Shown here one piece after another: positions 27,810 through 35,235 of a DNA stretch of 35,235 nt. The notes under the pieces were generated by a model. That model saw only the letters and a program-made list of their open reading frames with translations, had not been told where the DNA came from and searched no databases. Source of the stretch: Thermoflexales bacterium (GTDB lineage Bacteria > Chloroflexota > Anaerolineae > B4-G1); the NCBI GenBank assembly GCA_007123205.1, contig SKLM01000115.1, forward strand, positions 1 through 35,235, in the 5' to 3' direction. Positions within the stretch are counted from its first letter, which is position 1. Each line of letters starts with the position of its first letter. Made by a program: the position numbers and the translations under genes.

Positions 27810-27900
27810 GTTGCACGTTGCAGGTTGAGAGTTGAACGTTGAAAGGTTTGAAGGTTCGCCCCCCTGCTCCCGTGCCCCCGTGCGTCGGGGGGAGGGGGTT
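27810..27900. repeat. Composite intergenic repeat A: 5 x 7-mer GTTGNAN then C-rich 8-mers
   Basis: GTTGCAC GTTGCAG GTTGAGA GTTGAAC GTTGAAA GGTTTGAAGGTTCG ... TGCTCCCG TGCCCCCG TGCGTCGG. Confidence 0.85.
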
Positions 27901-28017
27901 TGGCTCCGGCCGTATTCTTGCGAGAGAGCTGTAACTGTGGTCGCATTCCTCACGACAGCACAAAAAACGCGACCGACTCCTCTCGGTATGACCAAATCCA
28001 CACCTCGGCGGGAACGG

Positions 28018-28046
28018 TTGACAACCCCTGGCTCACGTGATACGAT
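28018..28046 (+). promoter_or_regulatory. mtnA operon promoter: TTGACA - 17 nt - TACGAT
   Basis: TTGACA 28018-28023, TACGAT 28041-28046. Confidence 0.7.
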
Positions 28047-28154
28047 AGCGCGCCGCGGAGTACAAGCCGCTGTGGGGAGACTCATAGGGAGGCCACCCCG
28101 GCGGGGCGTTGGGGCTGAGAGCGGTTTAACGGGCGGTCAGACGGAGGGGGTGAC

Positions 28155-29219
28155 ATGCGAACCGTGGAGTGGTACGACGGCAGAGTGAGGATGATCGACC
28201 AACGGCTCCTTCCGGCAGAGTTCCGGGTGTTGGAGTGTGAGAGCGCTGGCGAGGTGGCTGAGGCGATTCGAGATATGGCGATCCGGGGGGCACCCGCCAT
28301 TGGTGCCGCGGCTGCCTTCGGGATGGCGCTGGCCGCGCAGCGCAGCGGGGCGACGGACCGGGACGGGTTACTATCGGATCTGAACAGGGCGGCAGAGACG
28401 CTGAAGAGTGCCCGGCCCACGGCGGCCAACCTCTTCTGGGCCGTATCACGGATGATCCAGCGTGCGGAGTCAGGTGCTGATGCTGAGGGCGTCCGCGAAG
28501 GTATGCTGGAGGAGGCGCAGGCCCTGGCCGATGAGGACGTCCTGATCAACAAGCGACTGGGTCAGCATGGTGCGGCACTGGTCCAGGATGGAGACACGAT
28601 TCTTCACCACTGCAACACTGGAGCGCTGGCCACCGTAGACTACGGCACGGCACTGGGAGTCATCCGCACCGCTCACGAGCAAGGGAAGCAGATTCACGTT
28701 CTTGTGGACGAGACACGACCGCGACTTCAGGGAGCACGCCTGACCAGCTGGGAACTACAGCAGCTGGGTATTCCATTCACGCTGATTGCCGACAATGCGG
28801 CGGGGCACTTCCTGAGAACCGGGCAGGTGGACATCGCGTTAGTGGGAGCCGATCGGGTGGCTGCGAACGGCGACGTGGCCAACAAGATAGGCACTTACAA
28901 AGTGGCGCTGGCGGCCCACGATAACGGCGTGCCCTTCTACCCGTGCGTGCCCACGTCGACAGTAGATCTTGCGCTGCCCTGCGGGGACGATATCCCGATC
29001 GAGGAACGTCCCAGCGAGGAGATCACAGAGCTCACCTACCAGGGACAGCCCGTTGTGCCGCAGGGTGTCACGGTGGCGAACCCGGCTTTCGATGTCACGC
29101 CCCATCGCTACGTGAGCGGCATCGTGACCGAGAACGGCATCGCTTACCCGCCGCTTACGCTCAATCTGAGAAGGATGGTCGAAGGGTCTATGGAGATGCA
29201 GGATGACCATGACGACTGA
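28155..29219 (+). CDS. mtnA: S-methyl-5-thioribose-1-phosphate isomerase
   Basis: [54 protein letters not shown] motifs. Confidence 0.95.
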   Translation: MRTVEWYDGRVRMIDQRLLPAEFRVLECESAGEVAEAIRDMAIRGAPAIGAAAAFGMALAAQRSGATDRDGLLSDLNRAAETLKSARPTAANLFWAVSRMIQRAESGADAEGVREGMLEEAQALADEDVLINKRLGQHGAALVQDGDTILHHCNTGALATVDYGTALGVIRTAHEQGKQIHVLVDETRPRLQGARLTSWELQQLGIPFTLIADNAAGHFLRTGQVDIALVGADRVAANGDVANKIGTYKVALAAHDNGVPFYPCVPTSTVDLALPCGDDIPIEERPSEEITELTYQGQPVVPQGVTVANPAFDVTPHRYVSGIVTENGIAYPPLTLNLRRMVEGSMEMQDDHDD

Positions 29220-29991
29220 GCGGATGCCCGTTGTGATTCTGTGCGGCGGGATGGGGATTCGTATGGGGGACGAACAGCCGAAGGTGCTGGTCCGCGTTGG
29301 CAAGTACCCGATCCTGTGGCACGTGATGAAGCTGTTTTCTGCGCAAGGATTTACGGAGTTCGTGCTCGCGCTGGGTTACCGGGGAAAGGACATCAAGCGG
29401 TATTTCCTGGACTACGATACGACGAATCGGGACTTCACGCTGGAGCTAGATGGGGAGCGGAGCATCACGTACCACGGCCCCAGTTCAGAGAGAGCATGGC
29501 GCATCACGTTTGCCGATACCGGGCTACCTACCAAGACCGGGGCACGAATCCGCAAAGTTGCGCATTATCTGCGGGGAGAGACCTTCTTCGCCACCTACGG
29601 AGACGGCGTTGCTGACATCGATCTGCACGCGTTGCTCGCTTTCCACCGGAAGATGGGACGAGTGGCCACCGTCACCGGCGTCAGATCCTTCTCCCGATTT
29701 GGCGTCCTGGAAACTGACGGGCAGGGTATGGCATCGCGTTTTGAGGAGAAACCTCTAGTAGACGCGACGATCAACGGAGGTTTCTTTGTCTTTGAACGGG
29801 AGATCTTCGACTACCTTGGCGATGGGGACGACGTAGTCCTTGAGAGGGAACCGCTGCGGCGGTTAGTGGCTGATGGTCAGCTTGCCGTCTACGAACACAC
29901 GGGATTCTGGCGGGCGATGGATACGTTCAAAGATGCGCGGGAGATGAACGCCGTCTGGCGCAAGAGTGCGCCGTGGAAGATCTGGGATTGA
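29203..29991 (+). CDS. rfbF: Glucose-1-phosphate cytidylyltransferase-like nucleotidyltransferase
   Basis: [12 protein letters not shown]...[21 protein letters not shown]; genomic context with rfbG/rfbH. Confidence 0.88.
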   Translation: MTMTTERMPVVILCGGMGIRMGDEQPKVLVRVGKYPILWHVMKLFSAQGFTEFVLALGYRGKDIKRYFLDYDTTNRDFTLELDGERSITYHGPSSERAWRITFADTGLPTKTGARIRKVAHYLRGETFFATYGDGVADIDLHALLAFHRKMGRVATVTGVRSFSRFGVLETDGQGMASRFEEKPLVDATINGGFFVFEREIFDYLGDGDDVVLEREPLRRLVADGQLAVYEHTGFWRAMDTFKDAREMNAVWRKSAPWKIWD

Positions 29992-29999
29992 GAGCCGTT

Positions 30000-30986
30000 A
30001 TGCCGCCAAGATTCGACTTCTCCTGGCTTGATCGTCCGGTCTTCGTTACCGGTTGTACCGGTGTCCTGGGCTCCTGGTTGACCATGGCGCTGGTCAACAG
30101 GGGGGCTGCGGTGACCGGTCTGGTAAGGGACGAGGTGCCCTTCTCCCTACTGGTCGGTTCGGGCTACCGGGATCGGATACGCGTCGTGCATGGGAGTGTC
30201 ACGGAGTACGAGCTGCTCGAGCGTGCGCTGAACGAGTACGAGATCGACACGGTCTTCCACCTGGCGGCCCAGACCGTTGTGCCCATCGCGAACCGAGCGC
30301 CCCTTTCGACCTTCGAGACGAACATCGGGGGGACCTGGTGCTTGTTGGAGGCCGCGCGGCGGTCTCCGAAGACGAAGCGGATCGTCGTCGCATCATCGGA
30401 CAAAGCGTACGGCATCCATACTGAGTTACCCTATACTGAAGATGCTCCTCTGAGAGGTTGTCACCCGTACGACGTGTCGAAAGCGTGCGCCGATCGTATC
30501 GCGCTCAGCTACGCAGCCACCTACAATCTGCCGGTGGCCGTCACGCGGTGCGCCAATCTGTACGGGGCGGGGGATCTCAACTGGAGCCGTCTGATCCCGG
30601 GGACAATCCGCAGCGTGATCCGGCGCGAGCATCCGATCATCCGCTCGGACGGCACGCTGATACGGGACTATCTTTACATTGAGGATGCGGTCGACGCCTA
30701 CCTCCGGCTGGCTGAACGTCTCGAATCGCAGGACGTGCGAGGTCAGGCGTTCAACGTCGGCATGGATGATCCGAAGAGTGTGATGGAAGTGGTACAGGCG
30801 ATCATTGAAGCTGCGGATCAGCCCACGCTGAAGCCTCGGGTGCTGGCAGAGGCACTTAATGAGATTCCGGCGCAGTATCTCAAGAGCGAGAAGGCCAAGC
30901 GGGTGTTGGGTTGGGCCCCTCAGTACTCGCTCAGAGAGGGACTGCGGGAGACGATGACGTGGTACCGTGCGTTCCTTGACCAGTAG
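30000..30986 (+). CDS. rfbG: CDP-glucose 4,6-dehydratase-like NAD-dependent dehydratase
   Basis: VFVTGCTGVLGSWL Rossmann motif, YDVSK catalytic motif, context. Confidence 0.82.
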   Translation: MPPRFDFSWLDRPVFVTGCTGVLGSWLTMALVNRGAAVTGLVRDEVPFSLLVGSGYRDRIRVVHGSVTEYELLERALNEYEIDTVFHLAAQTVVPIANRAPLSTFETNIGGTWCLLEAARRSPKTKRIVVASSDKAYGIHTELPYTEDAPLRGCHPYDVSKACADRIALSYAATYNLPVAVTRCANLYGAGDLNWSRLIPGTIRSVIRREHPIIRSDGTLIRDYLYIEDAVDAYLRLAERLESQDVRGQAFNVGMDDPKSVMEVVQAIIEAADQPTLKPRVLAEALNEIPAQYLKSEKAKRVLGWAPQYSLREGLRETMTWYRAFLDQ

Positions 30987-30994
30987 TCCCGACG

Positions 30995-31915
30995 GTGGCT
31001 GAACTCAGGGACTGGCAGGCGAAGCGCGTTCTGGTCACCGGGGCTTCGGGGTTCATCGGCAAGCACCTGTTGAGGCGGCTGCGAGACCTGGGAGCGGAGA
31101 TCTACGCCGGTACCGGGCCGGGGAGCCCGGTGTCGCACCCCTCATCCTCCGACCGCCGTTGGCTCACGTTTGACGTCTGCGACGGCGACGCCGTCCGAGC
31201 CACAGTCGAAGCAGTCGATCCGCACGTCGTGTTCCATCTCGCTGCCGCAGGTGTGATCAACTCGACCGCCGATCCGATGGAGTTGTTGATGGTAAATGGT
31301 GGTGGGGTGGTCCATCTGCTTGAGGCGATGCAAGGAAGGGACGTGAGACGGATCGTGTTAGTCGGTACGAGTCACGAGTACGGGTCTCGAAAGACAGGAG
31401 AGGGACTGGACCCTTTCAGCGCATACGCCGCTTCGAAAGTGGCTGCGTGGGCCTACGGCCGGATGTACTGGCGAGAGCACGGGCTGCCCATCATCACGGT
31501 TCGCCCTTTCCAGGTCTATGGGGCGGGACAGCCGAGGATGGCCTTGATCCCGGCCGCTATCAGGGCAGCGCTCAGCGGGGAGGACTTCGCCATGACCCCC
31601 GGTGAGCAAGAGCGGGATTTCGTCCAGGTTGGGGACGTCGCGGCCGGTCTGACGGCGGCCGCCGAAGCGCCGCAGGCTGAGGGCACAAGCCTCGATCTAG
31701 GGACTGGGGCCGGGCACACGGTCCGCCACGTGGTGGATTGGATCTGGCGGTGGACGGCGGCAAAGGGAAAGGTGCAGTACGGAGCCCTGCCGTATCGGGC
31801 CGGCGAACCTATGAGGCTGGTTGCGGACGCTGAGCGAACGGCGGCGCTCATAGGGTGGCGGGCAGAGACATCCCTGGCGGCCGGGTTGGCGGATACGATA
31901 CAGAGGCTGAGCTGA
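30995..31915 (+). CDS. NAD-dependent epimerase/reductase (candidate CDP-4-keto-3,6-dideoxyhexose reductase)
   Basis: VLVTGASGFIGKHLLRRL, YAASK motif; between rfbG and rfbH. Confidence 0.78.
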   Translation: MAELRDWQAKRVLVTGASGFIGKHLLRRLRDLGAEIYAGTGPGSPVSHPSSSDRRWLTFDVCDGDAVRATVEAVDPHVVFHLAAAGVINSTADPMELLMVNGGGVVHLLEAMQGRDVRRIVLVGTSHEYGSRKTGEGLDPFSAYAASKVAAWAYGRMYWREHGLPIITVRPFQVYGAGQPRMALIPAAIRAALSGEDFAMTPGEQERDFVQVGDVAAGLTAAAEAPQAEGTSLDLGTGAGHTVRHVVDWIWRWTAAKGKVQYGALPYRAGEPMRLVADAERTAALIGWRAETSLAAGLADTIQRLS

Positions 31916-31928
31916 CGAGGTTGATTCG

Positions 31929-33257
31929 ATGAGACCAGAGCAAGAGAGAGGCCAAGCTCTGCGGCTACGGATTCTTGAACAAGTCGCGGAATACTACCGG
32001 CTGGCCCATGCGGAACGGGAGTTCCTGCCCGGCGAATCACGCGTTCACTACGCGGCCCGCGTCTACGACGAAGAGGAGCTGGTGAGAGGCGTGGATGCGA
32101 TACTGGACTTCTGGCTCACGGTAGGCCCACGTACCGACGCATTTGAGAAGGGATTGGCCAGCTACCTGGGGCTAGAACAGACGCTGGCGGTCAACTCCGG
32201 GTCATCAGCCAACCTGCTGAGCCTGTCGGCGCTGCGTTCACCGCGTCTGGAACGGCGACTGGAGCCGGGTGATGAGGTGATCACTGCGGCGATGGGCTTC
32301 CCCACCACCACTGGGCCCATCGTGCAGAACGGATTGGTACCGGTCTTCATCGACTGCGAGTTGGGGACCTACAATCTCGATGCAGAGCAGCTTGACTTAG
32401 CGCTTTCTGATCGGACGCGAGCCATCTTCCTGGCCCACATGCTGGGCAATCCGGTGGATATTGAGGCTGTGATGGCCTTTGCTGGCGAACACGACCTGTA
32501 CGTGATAGAGGACACCTGCGAGGCGCTGGGGTCGAGGTACGACGGGCAGCTGCTGGGCAGCTTCGGAGACATGGCCACGCTCAGTTTCTACCCATCGCAT
32601 CACCTGACGACGGGAGAAGGAGGAGCGGTAGCCACCAACGACCCCTGCCTGGGCCGAATCGTGGCGAGTCTGCGGGACTGGGGACGCGACTGCCGGTGCA
32701 CCCACGAGAGCCCGGCCGCGGGCGAGTGCGGACGTCGGTTCGACTGGGAGATCCCAGGCCTTGACGAGCCCTATGATCACCGCTACCTGTACGTGGAGAT
32801 CGGTTACAACATGAAGATGACCGACGTCCAGGCCGCGATTGGGTTGGCCCAGCTCCAGAAGCTGCCGGATTTTGTCGAGGCCCGCAAGCAGAATTTCCGC
32901 AAGCTCTATGAGGGCCTGAAACCGTATGAGGAGTTTCTGATCCTGCCGAAGTGGAGTGAGCGGGCTGATCCCGCCTGGTTTGCCCTTCCGCTCACCGTCG
33001 TCGCGCGGGCTCCATTCTCGCGTCGTGATCTGGTTACCTTTCTGGAGAGCCAGAACATAGAGACACGGCTGCTTCTAGCGGGAAATCTGGTTCGGCAGCC
33101 CGGATACCGGGAGATCGAGCATCGCGCGGTGGGCGAATTGCCGAACGCCGACCAAGTGCTGCGCGCTTCCTTCTTCGTCGGTGTCTATCCGGGTCTGGAC
33201 GACGCTCGGTTGGGCTACATGCTCCAGGCCTTTGAGGACTTCTTCGGGTCGCTATGA
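31929..33257 (+). CDS. rfbH: CDP-4-dehydro-6-deoxyglucose dehydrase (E1, RfbH-type)
   Basis: SFYPSHHLTTGEGG (His in place of PLP Lys), C-X57-C-X-C cluster spacing, GYNMKMTDVQAAIG. Confidence 0.9.
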   Translation: MRPEQERGQALRLRILEQVAEYYRLAHAEREFLPGESRVHYAARVYDEEELVRGVDAILDFWLTVGPRTDAFEKGLASYLGLEQTLAVNSGSSANLLSLSALRSPRLERRLEPGDEVITAAMGFPTTTGPIVQNGLVPVFIDCELGTYNLDAEQLDLALSDRTRAIFLAHMLGNPVDIEAVMAFAGEHDLYVIEDTCEALGSRYDGQLLGSFGDMATLSFYPSHHLTTGEGGAVATNDPCLGRIVASLRDWGRDCRCTHESPAAGECGRRFDWEIPGLDEPYDHRYLYVEIGYNMKMTDVQAAIGLAQLQKLPDFVEARKQNFRKLYEGLKPYEEFLILPKWSERADPAWFALPLTVVARAPFSRRDLVTFLESQNIETRLLLAGNLVRQPGYREIEHRAVGELPNADQVLRASFFVGVYPGLDDARLGYMLQAFEDFFGSL

Positions 33258-33973
33258 AGCTATCGATCATCGTCTGCACATTCAACGAGCGAGACACGGT
33301 TCTGACCGTTCTTGATCGTGTTCGAGGAGTCGATCTGGGACCGGGTTGGGAGAAGGAGATCATCGTGGTGGACAACTTCTCCACGGATGGAACCCGGGAG
33401 CTGCTCGAGGATCTAAATCCATCGGGAGCCGACGTGATCTTCCACCCACGAAATCTGGGAAAGGGCACCTCGGTGCGGACGGCGATCCAGCATTGCGCGG
33501 GGGACTACGCCATCATTCAAGATGCCGACTTGGAGTATGATCCCGCGGACTACCGGCTGTATCTGGAGCAAGTGGAAGAGTCCCGGCCTGCCGCGATATA
33601 CGGTTCGCGTATGTTGGCTGGTCGAGCCCGCTACCAATACGTTGCGAACTACCTCGGGGTGCGGTTCCTCACGTGGCTGACGAACGTCCTCTATGGTGCT
33701 CACCTCACCGATGTGGCAACGGGGGCCAAGATGGTACGGATGGACCTCCTGAGGTCGCTCAAGCTGACTGGGTCGGGGTTTGATCTCGATTTCGAGTTGA
33801 CGAACAAGATTCTCCGTGCCGGGTACCAGATCGTCGAGATTCCAGCGTCGTATCGGCCGCGGACTGTCGCAGAAGGGAAGAAGATCCGTCCGTGGGACGG
33901 CCTGTGGGCGCTGAGGGTGATCATACGGGACCGGCTGGTCCCAATGGATCAGGTCGTACGGAGGGACGCGTGA
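33254..33973 (+). CDS. Family 2 glycosyltransferase (dolichyl-phosphate-sugar synthase-like)
   Basis: LSIIVCTFNERDTV, DNFSTDGT, IIQDADLEYDP. Confidence 0.88.
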   Translation: MKLSIIVCTFNERDTVLTVLDRVRGVDLGPGWEKEIIVVDNFSTDGTRELLEDLNPSGADVIFHPRNLGKGTSVRTAIQHCAGDYAIIQDADLEYDPADYRLYLEQVEESRPAAIYGSRMLAGRARYQYVANYLGVRFLTWLTNVLYGAHLTDVATGAKMVRMDLLRSLKLTGSGFDLDFELTNKILRAGYQIVEIPASYRPRTVAEGKKIRPWDGLWALRVIIRDRLVPMDQVVRRDA

Positions 33974-35001
33974 ACATCGTCGTCACCGGGTCCATCGCCT
34001 ACGACTATCTGATGACCTTTCCCGGTCGGTTTGCGGAGCATCTGCTGCCCGATAAGCTTGAGAAACTCTCGGTCAGTTTCCTGGTGGATGAGATGCGGAA
34101 GCAGCGCGGCGGCTGTGGGGCCAACATCGCGTACAATCTGGCGCTGCTCGGGGAGCGTCCCCGCTTGATGGGTACCGTGGGACAGGATTTTGATGCATAC
34201 CGTGGGTGGCTCGAATGGTGCGGAGTCGACACCTCCCTGGTGAAGACAGAGCCGGACCTATTCACGGCCTCCTTTTTCGTCAGCACCGATCAGGTAGGCA
34301 ATCAGATCGCCAACTTCTACACCGGTGCGATGGCTCGCGCTCGGAATCTCTCCTTGCTCAATCTGGACCCCGAGCAGATCGATCTCGTTGTCATCTCCCC
34401 CAACGATCCGCAGGCGATGGTCAAGTACGCTGCCGAGTGTCAAGCTCATGGGATCCCATACCTGTACGACCCGAGCCAGCAGATCGTGCGACTCACCGGG
34501 GAGGAACTGACCGCCGGTGTGGAGGGAGCTACGCTCCTGGTGGTCAACGAATACGAGTTCGAGATGCTACGGGAGAAGACCGGCCTCTCACGAGCAGAGG
34601 TCGAGTCAGCGCCTCAGGAAGCGTGCGTGGTCACCATGGGGGAAACCGGGTCGCGCATCTCGACCCGGTGGGGTACGTACCGTATTCCGGCCTCGAAACC
34701 GCGCTGCATCGATGATCCTACGGGGGTGGGCGACGCTTATCGGGCCGGCCTGATCAAGGGGCTGGCGCTTGAGCTACCCTGGCCTGTGGCGGGAAGGCTG
34801 GGCAGTGTGGCGGCTGCCTATGCACTGGAGCAGGCAGGGCCACAGAGCCACTCCTATAGCATGGCGGAGTTCGTGGCTCGATTGGACGCCTGTCTCAGAG
34901 CTGATGGGATGGCCTCCGAAGCGGTCCTGGCTGCACTCCGGTACGCCAAACACGCCGCCCCCTCAAGGCCCCGAGACGATCGCGATCACGAGGCTCCGTA
35001 G
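33970..35001 (+). CDS. PfkB-family carbohydrate/nucleoside kinase (adenosine kinase-like)
   Basis: GGCGANIAYNLALLGERPRLMGTVGQDF and DDPTGVGDAYRAGL; GTG start overlapping upstream stop. Confidence 0.85.
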   Translation: MNIVVTGSIAYDYLMTFPGRFAEHLLPDKLEKLSVSFLVDEMRKQRGGCGANIAYNLALLGERPRLMGTVGQDFDAYRGWLEWCGVDTSLVKTEPDLFTASFFVSTDQVGNQIANFYTGAMARARNLSLLNLDPEQIDLVVISPNDPQAMVKYAAECQAHGIPYLYDPSQQIVRLTGEELTAGVEGATLLVVNEYEFEMLREKTGLSRAEVESAPQEACVVTMGETGSRISTRWGTYRIPASKPRCIDDPTGVGDAYRAGLIKGLALELPWPVAGRLGSVAAAYALEQAGPQSHSYSMAEFVARLDACLRADGMASEAVLAALRYAKHAAPSRPRDDRDHEAP

Positions 35002-35086
35002 GGCCCCGATAAGTGTATCGTAGCTGTCTACCGCGGTCACTTTCGATCTGAGATGAAGCTCCCGGGGTAGCCAGCCTGGAGCTGGC

Positions 35087-35185
35087 GTTGCACGTTGCAG
35101 GTTGCAGGTTGCACGTTGCAGGTTGAAAGGCTTGAAGCTTCGACCCTCCGCTCCCCTGCTCCCCTGCCCCCGGGCAGGGATCACG
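35087..35185. repeat. Composite intergenic repeat B: 6 x 7-mer GTTGCAN/GTTGAAA then C-rich 8-mers
   Basis: GTTGCAC GTTGCAG GTTGCAG GTTGCAC GTTGCAG GTTGAAA GGCTTGAAGCTTCG ... CGCTCCCC TGCTCCCC TGCCCCCG. Confidence 0.88.
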
Positions 35186-35235
35186 GGACGAGATCCGACA
35201 GACGTTAGAGCCTGGCAGCAGTTGTGGGCCACGGC

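Noticed and set aside
28047-28154. Possible SAM riboswitch upstream of mtnA
   Set aside because: Leader is only about 100 nt and lacks the SAM-I core strings; only a weak GC hairpin seen.
1-35235. tRNA, rRNA, CRISPR arrays, transposases or prophage genes
   Set aside because: Scanned by eye for T-loop strings, regularly spaced repeats and recombinase motifs; none convincing. A tRNAscan/CRISPR tool run would be decisive.

Overview
35.2-kb chromosomal window, high GC and densely coding. Gene content and protein style suggest a Chloroflexota (Anaerolineae-like) genome; that placement is inference. I support 27 protein-coding genes. There is an envelope/proteolysis operon (site-2 protease RseP, HEAT-repeat protein, membrane-anchored gluzincin, DEDDy exonuclease, PflX-like radical SAM, acylphosphatase, FecR-like membrane protein). 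Other genes include radC, a DsbA-cyclophilin fusion lipoprotein, pcm, an MFS transporter, a THEP1-like NTPase, a SpoIIIAA/Ycf45-like ATPase with a C-terminal R3H motif, tmk, an FmdB-like protein, gmk, DUF951, an MGDG-synthase-like glycosyltransferase, purA, an orphan PPDK_N-type ATP-grasp protein and rpoC with no rpoB next to it. The window ends with a tightly packed mtnA-rfbF-rfbG-SDR-rfbH-GT2-pfkB operon that looks like a 3,6-dideoxyhexose pathway. No tRNA, rRNA, CRISPR array or transposase was recognised. The most interesting signals outside ordinary genes are: (i) a nested-hairpin 5' leader of rpoC behind a perfect TTGACA/TATAAT promoter; (ii) a roughly 270-nt multi-hairpin leader of rseP ending in a terminator-like stem; (iii) intergenic composite repeats made of a 7-mer GTTGCAN array followed by an 8-mer C-rich array (two copies); (iv) a three-copy intergenic GGCGGGTC-NNN-GACCCGCC hairpin family; (v) a DsbA-cyclophilin fusion whose cyclophilin active-site residues appear to be replaced.
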